From Paenibacillus sp. SZ31 (GTDB lineage: Bacteria > Bacillota > Bacilli > Paenibacillales > Paenibacillaceae), in assembly GCF_012912005.1 (NCBI RefSeq), contig NZ_JABBEA010000010.1, positions 124,001-188,000 on the forward strand: a DNA stretch of 64,000 nt. Reading direction: 5' to 3'. This document shows, piece after piece, positions 23,425 through 32,603 of this stretch. The position numbers and the translations under genes were made by a program. The notes beneath the pieces were generated by a model. The model was not told where the DNA came from and ran no database searches. It worked only from the letters and a program-made list of their open reading frames with translations. Within the stretch, counting starts at the first letter, position 1; each line of letters opens with the position of its first letter.

Positions 23425-23892
23425 TCACCTCATTCTGTTATAATCTTGCTCGCTGTCAGCCAGTATTTCCGTAATTGATCCCTGAATTTCAACCGTATCT
23501 GGCGTACAGAGAAAAATGTTTCCGCCGATTTTGGAGATACCGCCACCCAATGCGTATACCGTGCCACTCAAAAAATCAATAACGCGCAGCGCTTGGTCCT
23601 GACGTATTCGTTGCAAATTCACCACAACGGTACGATGCGAACGCAGATGGTCGGCAATCTCCTGAGCCTCGTCGTAAGAACGCGGTTCATACAGGACAAC
23701 TTTAACATTTTTCTGGGAATGAATGCTCACCACATTATTCCCCCTTTGGTTTCTACGTTTATCGAGACTGGAAGTTTCAGCTTCCTGCTGTTCAGGTTCA
23801 TTTTCCTCCTGCGCAGCCATCCGTTCACGTTCCACAATCTCTTCCTCTTCCTGAAGTCCGAGGAAATTCATAAATTTATTCATTACGCCCAT
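23425..23892 (-). CDS. sepF: SepF cell-division protein
   Basis: SepF anchors FtsZ to the membrane and bundles filaments; it can substitute for FtsA. The 155-residue protein has an N-terminal amphipathic membrane helix (MGVMNKFMNFLGL), an acidic linker (EEEEIVERERMAAQEE), and the SepF core (about 65-150: VVLYEPRSYDEAQEIADHLR, VVVNLQRI, DFLSGTVYALGGGISKIG, VFLCTP-like NIFLCTPDTV). RBS GAGGAGGG six bases before the ATG. It overlaps the end of ylmE by 10 bases. Confidence 0.95.
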   Translation of the reverse strand: MGVMNKFMNFLGLQEEEEIVERERMAAQEENEPEQQEAETSSLDKRRNQRGNNVVSIHSQKNVKVVLYEPRSYDEAQEIADHLRSHRTVVVNLQRIRQDQALRVIDFLSGTVYALGGGISKIGGNIFLCTPDTVEIQGSITEILADSEQDYNRMR

Positions 23893-24584
23893 CGTGAACC
23901 CTCCTCTTTTCCTACGAGAATCGATCCCAGCCGAACCCAGGTTGCCCCTTCTTCAATGGCCACTTCAAAATCATTGGACATCCCCATCGACAGTTCAGTC
24001 AATGGTTCTGCTGTAAGAGCTTGTCCATTCAATTGATCTCTCAGCTCACGCAATCCACGAAATACGGGACGCGTCAGCTCCGGATTCTCCTCATGAGGTG
24101 CCATGGTCATCAGGCCGACGACCTTGAGATTGTTGAACGAACGAATATCACGCAAAAATGAACTTGCCTGTTCCGGCTGTAAGCCATACTTGCTCTCTTC
24201 ACCCGAAATATTCACCTGCAAAAACGTTTCCACTTGTATGCCAAGTGAAGCTGCTTTCTTATCCAACTCCTTCGCCAATGACAAACGATCCAGTGAATGT
24301 ATGTAACGAAACTTGCCAATCACGTCTTTCACCTTGTTTGTCTGCAAATGACCGATAAAGTGCCAGGTACCCTGCTGACCAAAAGCTTCCCATTTGGCCT
24401 GTGCATCCTGCCACCGGTTTTCTCCAATATGCTCAAGACCATGATTCAGCACCGATCCCGTTGTTTCAAGTGAGACATACTTCGTGACCGCAATCACATT
24501 CACATCATCACGTTGACGGTTACTGCGCCGACATGCATCCTCGATCTTCTGATTCACCTGTTGTATACGCTCCTCCAAAGACAC
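23883..24584 (-). CDS. ylmE: YggS/PLPBP-family pyridoxal-phosphate homeostasis protein (YlmE)
   Basis: The 233-residue protein has the single-domain alanine-racemase-like barrel that binds PLP without known catalysis. The PLP lysine is Lys35 in IAVTKYVSLE; IGENRWQDAQAKWE, WHFIGHLQTNK and LSMGMSNDFEVAIEEGATWVR are family signatures. It helps control PLP and amino/keto acid balance. The start is GTG at 24584, preceded by AGAGAGGTGA, which overlaps the ylmD stop region. It is conserved next to sepF. Confidence 0.94.
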   Translation of the reverse strand: MSLEERIQQVNQKIEDACRRSNRQRDDVNVIAVTKYVSLETTGSVLNHGLEHIGENRWQDAQAKWEAFGQQGTWHFIGHLQTNKVKDVIGKFRYIHSLDRLSLAKELDKKAASLGIQVETFLQVNISGEESKYGLQPEQASSFLRDIRSFNNLKVVGLMTMAPHEENPELTRPVFRGLRELRDQLNGQALTAEPLTELSMGMSNDFEVAIEEGATWVRLGSILVGKEEGSRWA

Positions 24585-24590
24585 AGAGGG

Positions 24591-25490
24591 TCACCTCTCT
24601 TCCAGCCCAATCCAGCTCGCCATCCGCCCTGTAACACCATTTTCCTTCCGGTAGGAGAAAAAGAGTTCGGGATGACAACTTGTACACCATGTTGTACATT
24701 CGATATGATCCGGCATTATTCCTGCTTTCATCATAATGTGTCGATTACATTCTTTCAAGTTTAACATCGTTTTGCCGTTATTCACGGGTCGATATGCTTG
24801 TTTAGAAGCAGAACCCTCGTATTTATCATTAACCGGAGAATCATCAAACCAAACTCGTACATGCTGCATAACCGCCTCATCTACTTCATAACAGCAATCC
24901 CCAATGGACGGACCGATGGCAGCACGAATATCCTGTCTACGGCTTCCATACTCCCGTTCCATCGTCTCCACCATGGATACGGCTATACCCGCGACTGTAC
25001 CTTTCCAGCCAGCATGAGCAAGACCTACAGCCTGATGCACCGGGTCATAGAAATAAAGCGGAACACAGTCGGCATAGAAAGAAGTCAGTAGCACCCCAGG
25101 CACATTCGTGACCAATCCATCTGTATCCTGCAATGCAGATTGACGATCAAATAATCCCCTGCTCCGATCTTCAGTTGTAATTACAGCTACATGTTTGCCG
25201 TGCACCTGCTCTCCACAGGTCCATGCTTCTGCTGCAAAACCAAGCTTCTCTGTTACAAGCCTGCGGTTGTTAAGTACAACTTCCGGATCATCCCCCACAT
25301 GATAAGCACAATTGAGCGTAGAATAGGGAACATTTCCGACTCCACCATGTCTTGTCGTAAACCCGACATTCAACTTTTCAAACTGCTGTCTCCAAGGCTC
25401 AACATATAATAATAACGGGTCAGAACCGAAATCTGAGTTAGGATTCTCTGTCCGTTCACGTAATTCCTTATTCAATACAAAGGGTTCCAT
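24591..25490 (-). CDS. pgeF: YlmD / PgeF-type laccase-domain protein (peptidoglycan editing factor)
   Basis: The 299-residue protein is a YfiH/multi-copper polyphenol oxidoreductase-like fold. Zinc/copper-binding residues are visible in CGEQVHGKHVAVI, LAHAGWKGTVAG and GPSIGDCCYEVDEAV. In Escherichia coli YfiH/PgeF removes wrong residues (L-Ser) from peptidoglycan precursors; purine nucleosidase activity has been reported for other members. Its place in the division operon suits a role in cell-wall quality. Length slightly over the usual ~280, with a short N-terminal extension. Confidence 0.9.
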   Translation of the reverse strand: MEPFVLNKELRERTENPNSDFGSDPLLLYVEPWRQQFEKLNVGFTTRHGGVGNVPYSTLNCAYHVGDDPEVVLNNRRLVTEKLGFAAEAWTCGEQVHGKHVAVITTEDRSRGLFDRQSALQDTDGLVTNVPGVLLTSFYADCVPLYFYDPVHQAVGLAHAGWKGTVAGIAVSMVETMEREYGSRRQDIRAAIGPSIGDCCYEVDEAVMQHVRVWFDDSPVNDKYEGSASKQAYRPVNNGKTMLNLKECNRHIMMKAGIMPDHIECTTWCTSCHPELFFSYRKENGVTGRMASWIGLEER

Positions 25491-25541
25491 TCTCTCACCT
25501 CACCACTTCCAGTGTACCAAATGAGCCACATTCTGTCTCAT

Positions 25542-25934
25542 TTATATCGTTCGACGCTGATTACGTTCCGAACGTTCGATGCGTTCCACACGTTCTGTGC
25601 GGTTATGTTGCTGTTCATCATACAGACGCGCTTCCCGATCACGCTCGTCATACGTGTTCTCCTTAACCTCATCCATCTTCACCAGAATCACATCTGAACC
25701 AATCTTCACAATATTTCTCCAGGGAATGACCAAGTCCGTTCCCCCTCCAAAGAGACCCATGAAACGGCTGTACCCTGGTACAACAATCGCTTCAATTCGT
25801 CCCTGCTTCAGATCAAGCTCCAGGTCACTGATCTGACCCAGACGTTTGCCATCCGTAATGTTAATAACATCCTTTGTCTGAAAGTCCGAGATTTTCATAC
25901 CTCGTGCCGCTACTTCGCTCGTATTTACTTTCAT
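25542..25934 (-). CDS. PRC-barrel protein of the YlmC/YmxH family
   Basis: The 130-residue protein carries a PRC-barrel: MKISDFQTKDVINITDGKR, LGQISDLELDLKQGRIEAIVVPG and DLVIPWRNIVKIGSDVILVKMD. The Arg/Glu-rich tail (RTERVERIERSERNQRR) is an unusual charged extension of about 35 residues. YlmC/YmxH relatives are sporulation-associated, and the gene lies between sigG and ylmD as in Bacillus. The family often starts at the internal MKISDF (residue 13), but the ATG at 25934 has the better RBS (GGGGGCGG). Confidence 0.85.
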   Translation of the reverse strand: MKVNTSEVAARGMKISDFQTKDVINITDGKRLGQISDLELDLKQGRIEAIVVPGYSRFMGLFGGGTDLVIPWRNIVKIGSDVILVKMDEVKENTYDERDREARLYDEQQHNRTERVERIERSERNQRRTI

Positions 25935-26048
25935 TCAATTCCGCCCCCTGTTATTCCTCTTCTGTCCGTTCCTCACGCTTCTATACAATATATGTTTCAG
26001 GGGCGAAAAATGTCCTGTTTTTCATCGAATGTAGAAATCGCCAAAAAC

Positions 26049-26089
26049 AAAAAGACGACCAACGGTATACACTGCCCCGATTGATCGTC
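26049..26089 (-). terminator. Intrinsic terminator after sigG
   Basis: On the minus strand GACGATCAA pairs with TTGGTCGTC (one G-U pair) across a loop, then TTTTTG. It lies 20 bp after the sigG stop and separates sigG from the ylm operon. Confidence 0.75.
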
Positions 26090-26108
26090 CTCCTGCTCTT
26101 GCATCGTG

Positions 26109-26891
26109 TTACGACTTTACATGTTTTTGCATCTGCTGTATCGCTGATTTCTCCAGACGTGATACCTGAGCCTGGGAAATGCCAATTTCATCAGCCACTT
26201 CCATCTGGGTTTTTCCTTCGAAAAACCGCATCGACAGAATCATTTTTTCCCGCTGACCAAGACGATGCATCGCTTCCCGAAGCGCAATTTCCTCGATCCA
26301 CGACACATCCTTGTTTCTGTCATCGCTGATCTGATCCATAACATAGATCGGATCTCCACCATCATGATAGATCGGTTCGAAGAGCGAGACCGGGTCCTGA
26401 ATGGCGTCCAATGCAAAAACAACATCTTCTTTCGGCACATTCAGTACTTCCGCAATTTCGAATATCGTCGGTTCCCGAGAGTTTTTATTCGTCAGGCTGT
26501 CACGGACCTGAAGTGCTTTGTAAGCAATGTCCCTCAAGGAGCGAGATACCCGAATCGGGTTATTATCACGCAGGTATCGACGGATTTCACCGATAATCAT
26601 CGGCACCGCGTAGGTTGAAAATTTGACATTCTGGGATAAATCAAAATTATCAATGGCTTTCATCAGGCCGATGCAACCAACCTGGAACAGATCATCGACA
26701 AACTCCCCCCGATTGTTAAAACGCTGAATGACACTGAGTACCAGACGCAGGTTGCCATTCACTAATTTCTCTCTTGCTGAGCGATCATGGTGTTGCTGAA
26801 GGGAATGAAACAATTCCCGCATTTCAGTGTTGGTGAGGACAGGCAATTTTGCGGTGTCCACGCCACAAATCTCGACTTTGTTTCGGGTCAT
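26109..26891 (-). CDS. sigG: Forespore-specific RNA polymerase sigma factor G
   Basis: SigG drives late forespore genes after engulfment. The 260-residue protein begins MTRNKVEICGVDTAKLPVLTN, the SigG-specific N-terminus, followed by sigma region 2 (LVNGNLRLVLSVIQRFNNRGE, DDLFQVGCIGLMKAID), region 3 (REPTIFEIAEVLNVPKEDV) and region 4 (FEGKTQMEVADEIGISQAQVSRLEK). RBS GGGAGG. It lies downstream of sigE as in Bacillus, with its own sigma-F-like promoter and terminator. Confidence 0.96.
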   Translation of the reverse strand: MTRNKVEICGVDTAKLPVLTNTEMRELFHSLQQHHDRSAREKLVNGNLRLVLSVIQRFNNRGEFVDDLFQVGCIGLMKAIDNFDLSQNVKFSTYAVPMIIGEIRRYLRDNNPIRVSRSLRDIAYKALQVRDSLTNKNSREPTIFEIAEVLNVPKEDVVFALDAIQDPVSLFEPIYHDGGDPIYVMDQISDDRNKDVSWIEEIALREAMHRLGQREKMILSMRFFEGKTQMEVADEIGISQAQVSRLEKSAIQQMQKHVKS

Positions 26892-26925
26892 CGTGATTTA
26901 CCTCCCAAGGAGAAACATTAATGTA

Positions 26926-26954
26926 CATTATCTCCGGGGCAGGCTTTTTTATTC
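26926..26954 (-). promoter_or_regulatory. Candidate sigma-F-type promoter of sigG
   Basis: On the minus strand: GGAGATAATG (26935-26926) fits the sigma-F -10 consensus GGNRANANTN, and GAATA (26954-26950) lies 14 bases upstream as a -35. In Bacillus subtilis sigG is transcribed first by sigma-F. The site is 34 bp before the ATG. The -35 is only a partial match. Confidence 0.55.
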
Positions 26955-27002
26955 GTACTTGGCATCCTTGCCAGTAATACCCATTCTGACCAGCGATGTA
27001 TT

Positions 27003-27725
27003 TCAGACCATTTTATTGAACTCCTTACGGAGTCTTTTAATGATTCTTTTTTCGAGTCGAGAGATGTAGGATTGGGAGATTCCAAGTAGATCCGCTACAT
27101 CTTTTTGAGTCTTTTCTTCCCCATCTGTCAAGCCAAAACGAAGCTCCATAATCATTCGCTCGCGCTCCGTTAATTTTTCCAGTGCCTTGTGTAGAAGCTT
27201 CCGGTCTACTTGCTCTTCAATATTCCGATAGATTGTATCGTTTTCTGTACCCAATACATCGGATAATAATAGTTCATTTCCATCCCAATCAATGTTGAGC
27301 GGTTCATCAAAAGAAACTTCAGTTCGGATCTTACTATTGCGTCGTAGGTACATCAAAATTTCATTTTCGATACAACGTGAAGCATAGGTTGCCAGTTTGA
27401 TTTTCTTTTCCGGGTCAAATGTATTGACTGCCTTAATCAATCCAATCGCTCCAATGGATACCAAATCTTCAATATTGATTCCTGTATTCTCAAATTTACG
27501 TGCGATGTATACCACCAGACGAAGGTTACGCTCAATAAGCATCGCACGAATGGCCGAGTCTCCCGAGGATAATTTTTGCAGCAAAAATTCTTCCTCTTCC
27601 CGTGTCAATGGCGGCGGAAGTGCTTCACTTCCCCCAATATAATAAATCTCTTCACTTTTGAGCCCCAACAAAAATAATAGACGGTAATATTGCAGCTGCG
27701 CCACCAGTTTCCATTTCACAAGCAT
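27003..27725 (-). CDS. sigE: Pro-sigma-E, mother-cell RNA polymerase sigma factor
   Basis: SigE is the early mother-cell sigma factor, made as an inactive precursor. The 240-residue protein starts with the pro-sequence (about residues 1-28, MLVKWKLVAQLQYYRLLFLLG) that SpoIIGA cleaves. Region 2 (ERNLRLVVYIARKFENTG, SIGAIGLIKAVNTFDPEKK, LATYASRCIENEILMYLRR) and region 4 (TQKDVADLLGISQSYISRLEKR) follow. It lies 11 bp after spoIIGA, the gene for its processing protease, in a two-gene operon. Confidence 0.96.
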   Translation of the reverse strand: MLVKWKLVAQLQYYRLLFLLGLKSEEIYYIGGSEALPPPLTREEEEFLLQKLSSGDSAIRAMLIERNLRLVVYIARKFENTGINIEDLVSIGAIGLIKAVNTFDPEKKIKLATYASRCIENEILMYLRRNSKIRTEVSFDEPLNIDWDGNELLLSDVLGTENDTIYRNIEEQVDRKLLHKALEKLTERERMIMELRFGLTDGEEKTQKDVADLLGISQSYISRLEKRIIKRLRKEFNKMV

Positions 27726-27736
27726 GTACGTTCCTC

Positions 27737-28726
27737 CTATACCACATTCAGCGGCTTTTCTGTTGCTCCCGCAGAGAGAGCCGTAGACTGCGCAGAAGCA
27801 GCGTCTTGCACAAGTTCAGGATGAATCACGGCCTGGTATTTCCCATCTGACGACAACACACCTCCATCCAGCCCAATTAATACCCTTGTCGTCTCATAAC
27901 ATGTTTCCTCCATCGTCACCTTCACCCGGTCCGGCTTCATCGCCAGCATAAACGCAGTCCCTTTGTTAATGCCCCGATAGGGCACAAGCCGCAGTCGATC
28001 CTGCCACTGAAAACTTTCCTGATCAAGCTCCATAATAAGGTTGTCCGGCGCCTCGTCCTTGAGTCTTCCCTTCCATGAAGCCGGCAGCATGTCTTGCCAT
28101 AACGAAACCTCCATCACCATGACCGGCATGCGCGATAAGGGATCGGTGAGTTGATTGCCCGTATCCAGAAGGCCTGTACAAGAAATGACTACCTCATCGA
28201 TGCAGACCTCAACTTTACCCAAATAGGTCGTCATGCGATCCGTTTTCTGTTTCGAACTCTGCACAGCTTTGAATAATAACAGGACGGCAAAAAATACAAT
28301 AAACGTGAACCAGAAGGCAATCTTCAGATCAAATGACATCCCGCCAGAAGCCGTGAACCAAATGCCGTTAAACAGCTCTCCGGAGCTCTGAAGCATGTAA
28401 TGCACACCCAGAATACCTCCGGCAGCGACAAAATTAATCACATAGAAGGTACCGAGCGTCCTCGCAAAAGCCTGCAGACCCTTAAAACCAAAAGCAATTG
28501 TAAGCATGACCAGCGAGAATCCGAACTTGATCAAAAAGGTGAACATAAAATCAAACTCCGGTACAAACATCATGACCACGTATAATGCACCCACAATGGC
28601 TGATAGCAACCATCTCCACCAGACCAGTTTTGTTTTGCGCATCCAGGCGGTCAGTCCGATGAGTACACCGTCAATACACAGGTTCGTCAAAAAAATAAGA
28701 TCCACATACACAACCAAACTCTTCAC
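27737..28726 (-). CDS. spoIIGA: SpoIIGA, sigma-E processing aspartic protease
   Basis: SpoIIGA is a septal membrane protease that cleaves pro-SigE on a signal from the forespore. The 329-residue protein has five membrane segments in the first about 155 residues and a cytoplasmic aspartyl protease-like domain with the catalytic motif LLDTGNQLTDP (Asp188). Later VPYRGINKGTAFMLAMKPD and VLIGLDGG are family features. The start taken is the GTG at 28726; a GTG five codons downstream (VYVDLIFLTN) would match the Bacillus N-terminus better and cannot be excluded. A TTTTGTCGGAA near 28843 upstream resembles a Spo0A box with one mismatch. Confidence 0.93.
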   Translation of the reverse strand: MKSLVVYVDLIFLTNLCIDGVLIGLTAWMRKTKLVWWRWLLSAIVGALYVVMMFVPEFDFMFTFLIKFGFSLVMLTIAFGFKGLQAFARTLGTFYVINFVAAGGILGVHYMLQSSGELFNGIWFTASGGMSFDLKIAFWFTFIVFFAVLLLFKAVQSSKQKTDRMTTYLGKVEVCIDEVVISCTGLLDTGNQLTDPLSRMPVMVMEVSLWQDMLPASWKGRLKDEAPDNLIMELDQESFQWQDRLRLVPYRGINKGTAFMLAMKPDRVKVTMEETCYETTRVLIGLDGGVLSSDGKYQAVIHPELVQDAASAQSTALSAGATEKPLNVV

Positions 28727-28911
28727 CTACCTGCAACCAACATATCGAAATAGTGGTATTCCGATATTCTTGAGCATATTCACAAGTATACGGAGCCCCC
28801 TGTTCAAAGTCTGTCTAATCATGGGGGTGTGTTTCCAACTTTTTTTGTCGGAATTACTCAGGCCCGTTGTTCAGAATTTGTTCAATGCTGTATGTTATGA
28901 TATCTAAAAAA

Positions 28912-28950
28912 ACAGAAAAAACCCGGCCACTCCATCAGGAGCACCGGGTT
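28912..28950 (-). terminator. Intrinsic terminator after ftsZ
   Basis: On the minus strand AACCCGGTGCTCC ... GGAGTGGCCGGGTT (28950-28920) forms a stem followed by T5 and more T after a CTG. It ends the dcw transcript 22 bp after the ftsZ stop. Confidence 0.85.
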
Positions 28951-28971
28951 TTCGATAAATCGATATGCGTA

Positions 28972-30087
28972 TTAATCGTTGTTATTATTGCGTGAACGAT
29001 TGCGTAAAAATGTCGGAATGTCCAGCTGATCATTGCTCGGCTGATTTCCGAATGGACGCAGGTTCGGAGAACGCGTATCCGTCGTCTCCGCTGTTGCTGG
29101 AGCTGGTTTACGTCCTGGTGGTGGTGGAGCAGGTTTATCTTCAAAACCAGTTGCAATAACCGTAACCTTAATTTCTTCTTTGAGGTCTTCGTCAATGATG
29201 GCACCAAAGATCATATTCACTTCCGGGTCGGAAGCAGACGTTACGATCTCTGCCGCTTCGTTCACTTCATACAGGGACAGATTAACGCCCCCCGTAATGT
29301 TCATGATTACGCCGCGAGCACCTTCAATAGAAGTTTCAAGCAACGGACTCATAATGGCTTTCCGTGCTGCTTCTGCGGCACGATTCTCACCAGTTGATTC
29401 ACCAATTCCCATAAGGGCAGAACCACGTTCATGCATAATCGTTTTGACGTCAGCAAAGTCAAGGTTGATCAGACCCGGTACAGCGATCAAATCAGAAATA
29501 CCTTGTACAGCTTGACGAAGTACGTTATCCGCTTGACGGAATGCTTCAAGCATAGGTGTCTTTTTGTCTACGATTTCGAGCAAACGATCATTAGGAATCA
29601 CGATCAGTGTGTCGACTTTTTCTTTGAGCGCTTCAATACCTTGCTCTGCATGGCTGGAACGCTTGCGTCCTTCAAATGTAAATGGACGAGTTACGACACC
29701 CACTGTAAGTGCACCACACTCTTTAGCGATTTCGGCAATAACCGGAGCCGCACCTGTACCTGTACCGCCGCCCATACCGGCCGTAACAAATACCATGTCT
29801 GCACCTTTCAACGTGTTCATGATCAAATCGCGGGACTCTTCCGCTGCTTTTTTACCTACATCCGGGTTGGCGCCAGCGCCAAGACCACGAGTCAATTTAT
29901 CACCGATTTGCAATTTATGCTCGGATTTCGCCAGGTGTAACGCCTGAGCATCCGTATTTACCGTAATAAATTCAACACCTTGTACACCATTTTCAATCAT
30001 ACGGTTGACTGCATTGCTTCCGCCGCCGCCTACACCGATGACTTTAATCTGAGCCAAGCTCTCCATCTCGAAATCAAATTCCAACAT
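28972..30087 (-). CDS. ftsZ: Cell-division GTPase FtsZ
   Basis: FtsZ polymerises at mid-cell into the division ring. The 371-residue protein starts MLEFDFEMESLAQIKVIGVGGGG; the tubulin signature GGGTGTGAAP and the synergy-loop region (NLDFADVKTIM) are clear. A Pro-rich linker (about 320-350) leads to the C-terminal peptide QLDIPTFLRNR, which binds FtsA and SepF, and a short Asn-rich tail. The start is ATG at 30087 behind GAGGGGGAGATGG; seven upstream codons are not needed. It is the last gene of the dcw cluster. Confidence 0.97.
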   Translation of the reverse strand: MLEFDFEMESLAQIKVIGVGGGGSNAVNRMIENGVQGVEFITVNTDAQALHLAKSEHKLQIGDKLTRGLGAGANPDVGKKAAEESRDLIMNTLKGADMVFVTAGMGGGTGTGAAPVIAEIAKECGALTVGVVTRPFTFEGRKRSSHAEQGIEALKEKVDTLIVIPNDRLLEIVDKKTPMLEAFRQADNVLRQAVQGISDLIAVPGLINLDFADVKTIMHERGSALMGIGESTGENRAAEAARKAIMSPLLETSIEGARGVIMNITGGVNLSLYEVNEAAEIVTSASDPEVNMIFGAIIDEDLKEEIKVTVIATGFEDKPAPPPPGRKPAPATAETTDTRSPNLRPFGNQPSNDQLDIPTFLRNRSRNNNND

Positions 30088-30237
30088 ATTATTCCATCTC
30101 CCCCTCAATGTGCATGGATGGCCCGTCCAATTTTTGATTTGAACCGAATCAATTTCATATATCGACGAACGAAAGCGTTTATTTTAGTACCGGCGCATTC
30201 AGACGGCTTCAAGAATGTATGAAATGGATCCAACCTG

Positions 30238-31518
30238 TTATATAAATTCACTGAACATATTCTTCAGCCGTTCGAACAGACCGGGTTTTTGCTCCGATTC
30301 CTGTGCCGTATTAGGCTTCGGACGGTTGGTCGGTTTCTTGTTGTTATTATTATTGTTATTTCCACCGCCGTTGTTGGTCGAGGGACGAATGCGCAAACTG
30401 CGAATCACACTGTGCAATATGCCGACTCCGCTTGTGAAACCAGGGTCACGCACACCAATATAATCCGGAACTGCAACTCGTACCGAAGCAGCAAGCTCAT
30501 GCTGAGCCACCTGCAGAACCCCCGGCATAGAGACCGTACCCCCCGTTAGTATATAACCTCCAGGAAGCTCGTTGTAACCAAGGCGCTTCACTTCTTGAGA
30601 GATCATCTGGAATATTTCCTGAACCCGAGGTTCAATAATAGCCGCCAGATCCTCCTGTGAAAACTCCTTGTCTACATTACTGCCGATTCGGGTTACTTTG
30701 AACATCACATCCGCAGCAGCATCATCCAACCAGGCACAGCCATATTTCAGTTTCACTTTCTCCGCTTGATCCGTTAACGTGCGTAAGCCATAGGCGATAT
30801 CATTCGTTACAAACTCCCCGCCAATAGGCAACGTTGATGTTGCGACAAGACTGTCTTCTTCAAAAATGGCGATGGTTGTTGCACCTGCTCCAATATCAAC
30901 AAGCACGGAACCCATCGTTTTTTCATCTTTGGACAAAGCCAGTTGACCCGCTCCAAGCGACATGAGAACCAGATCGCTTACTTTCAGACCCGCTTTTTCC
31001 ACGCAGCGCAAAAGATTATGTATCGCGGTTTTTGCACCCGTAATGATCGTCGCTTCAACTTCCAGACGAACACCAATCATACCACGGGGGTCCTGTATGC
31101 CCTCCAAGCCATCTACAACATATTGCTTGGCGACAACATCAATAATTTCCCGTTCCGGCGGAACTGCAATCACTTCGGCTGCCTTCAACACCCGCTCCAT
31201 GTCTTCTTCTCCGATTTCACGATCCTCGTTAGACACAGCCACGACGCCGTGACTGCTCATCAGTCCGATATGATTTCCCGAGATTCCAACATACACTTCG
31301 GATATTTGAATACCTACCATACGTTCTGCATGATCCACTGCGTTGCGAATCGACTGCACCGTCTGATCGATATCTACGATTACACCTTTGCGAATTCCCT
31401 CCGAGTCGGCAGATCCAACTCCTATAATATTAAAGGTTCCATTATTCATTTCCCCAATAATAGCGCGAATTTTGGATGTACCGATGTCCAAACTAACAAT
31501 GATGTCATTGTTGCTCAA
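30238..31518 (-). CDS. ftsA: Cell-division actin-like protein FtsA
   Basis: FtsA tethers FtsZ to the membrane. The 426-residue protein begins LSNNDIIVSLDIGTSKIRAIIGE, the actin-like phosphate-1 loop; VLVDIGAGATTIAIFEEDSL and GYILTGGTVSMPGVL are the other ATP-binding motifs. The C-terminus has a low-complexity linker (NNGGGNNNNNNNKKPTN) before the membrane-binding amphipathic helix GLFERLKNMFSEFI. The start is TTG at 31518, nine bases after AGGAGGT; a 64-codon upstream extension with an ATG is unlikely. The 293 bp before it hold no gene; a TGATACACT extended -10 near 31705 is a weak promoter candidate. Confidence 0.95.
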   Translation of the reverse strand: MSNNDIIVSLDIGTSKIRAIIGEMNNGTFNIIGVGSADSEGIRKGVIVDIDQTVQSIRNAVDHAERMVGIQISEVYVGISGNHIGLMSSHGVVAVSNEDREIGEEDMERVLKAAEVIAVPPEREIIDVVAKQYVVDGLEGIQDPRGMIGVRLEVEATIITGAKTAIHNLLRCVEKAGLKVSDLVLMSLGAGQLALSKDEKTMGSVLVDIGAGATTIAIFEEDSLVATSTLPIGGEFVTNDIAYGLRTLTDQAEKVKLKYGCAWLDDAAADVMFKVTRIGSNVDKEFSQEDLAAIIEPRVQEIFQMISQEVKRLGYNELPGGYILTGGTVSMPGVLQVAQHELAASVRVAVPDYIGVRDPGFTSGVGILHSVIRSLRIRPSTNNGGGNNNNNNNKKPTNRPKPNTAQESEQKPGLFERLKNMFSEFI

Positions 31519-31811
31519 GTCTGTGGCACCTCCTGACTCCAATAGTAAAATACGTTCGGATTTAAACACTCTTAAAACATATTCAACACACTTCAGGCTT
31601 TCCCTCTTTTTTCTACAATGTTTTTGGGTGTCAAAATCTGGTTGCGAGACATAAAACCTTGAAGAAAAAAGAAGGAGGCAACTCATGTGCCATAAGTTCA
31701 AGTGTATCATTTTTTCTTCTTCTCAGAAAGAACAAGTTTCATTGCTCTGACGGGGCCAAACCCCGACCCGCCTAGGCTTTCATATTAAGTTCAGCCTCAT
31801 AATGGCAAAGA

Positions 31812-32579
31812 TCAGGGGGTTGCTCCCGGTTCAGCCTCATCTTCCGGGTCATCCGGAATGAAAGGTACATAGGTATCTGCTTCAAGCATAGTGATTTTCC
31901 CAGGCCGTTCAGTCTCAATCACCTGATTCAGATACTCCACTTTATCCGATAAAAGTGAGACGGTTGTAATCACTTCAAACTGTGATTTGGTATATATCCG
32001 AATCTGATCCGGAAATGAAGGCGTAGGATTCGGAATAATCTCCGAAATATCCGTCGTCAATTCGTTTGGAATTTTAGCCAGCGTCTCGCTTAGCTCGGCT
32101 TTGAGCGGATCATCCGCCTTCCATTGGGTCAATATGGGCTTCTCTACAGCAACACCGATCGTTGCCGGGACCGTCAAGCTTGTCCCGCTGGCCAGTATCG
32201 CTTTTAGCGTACCGTCAGAACCAAGTTCATACGCAACCGTGGCATATTCCTGAACTTTGATATGAATAATACCCGGGAATTGCTTGTCCACGGTAACGGT
32301 TGAAATCGCCTTGATGCTCTTGAGACGCTCAATAACCTCAGCAGCAGTTGTCCCAAAAAATTGATCGCCTTCTCTCAGACCGCTTTTTTCCAACAGTTCT
32401 GAAGTCGCTGTATATACATTACCCGTAATTTCAATTGCCGAAATCCGACTCATGGAAGAACGAAAGAATAATACAGCGAGCAATACAATAAAAAGTAATA
32501 ATAGAATAATTACAATTTTGCGGCTTGTGTTTCCTTTTGGCCGATTCTTCTTCAGAACCGGAATTTGACTTTTAGGCAT
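31812..32579 (-). CDS. divIB: Cell-division protein DivIB/FtsQ
   Basis: DivIB is a bitopic divisome protein that forms a complex with FtsL and DivIC. The 255-residue protein has a short basic cytoplasmic N-terminus (MPKSQIPVLKKNRPKGN), one membrane helix (about 22-40), a POTRA domain (ISAIEITGNVYTATSELLEKSGL) and the FtsQ/DivIB beta domain. An acidic C-terminal tail ends the protein. The start is ATG at 32579, with GGAG eight bases before it; a longer frame overlapping murA is an extension with no similarity. Confidence 0.9.
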   Translation of the reverse strand: MPKSQIPVLKKNRPKGNTSRKIVIILLLLFIVLLAVLFFRSSMSRISAIEITGNVYTATSELLEKSGLREGDQFFGTTAAEVIERLKSIKAISTVTVDKQFPGIIHIKVQEYATVAYELGSDGTLKAILASGTSLTVPATIGVAVEKPILTQWKADDPLKAELSETLAKIPNELTTDISEIIPNPTPSFPDQIRIYTKSQFEVITTVSLLSDKVEYLNQVIETERPGKITMLEADTYVPFIPDDPEDEAEPGATP

Positions 32580-32603
32580 AAGTAGCGCTCCACAAAGCCT
32601 CAG

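Noticed and set aside
31519..31710. A 64-codon upstream extension of ftsA starting at an ATG
   Set aside because: The TTG at 31518 has an excellent AGGAGGT and matches the conserved FtsA N-terminus. The extension has no similarity to the family.
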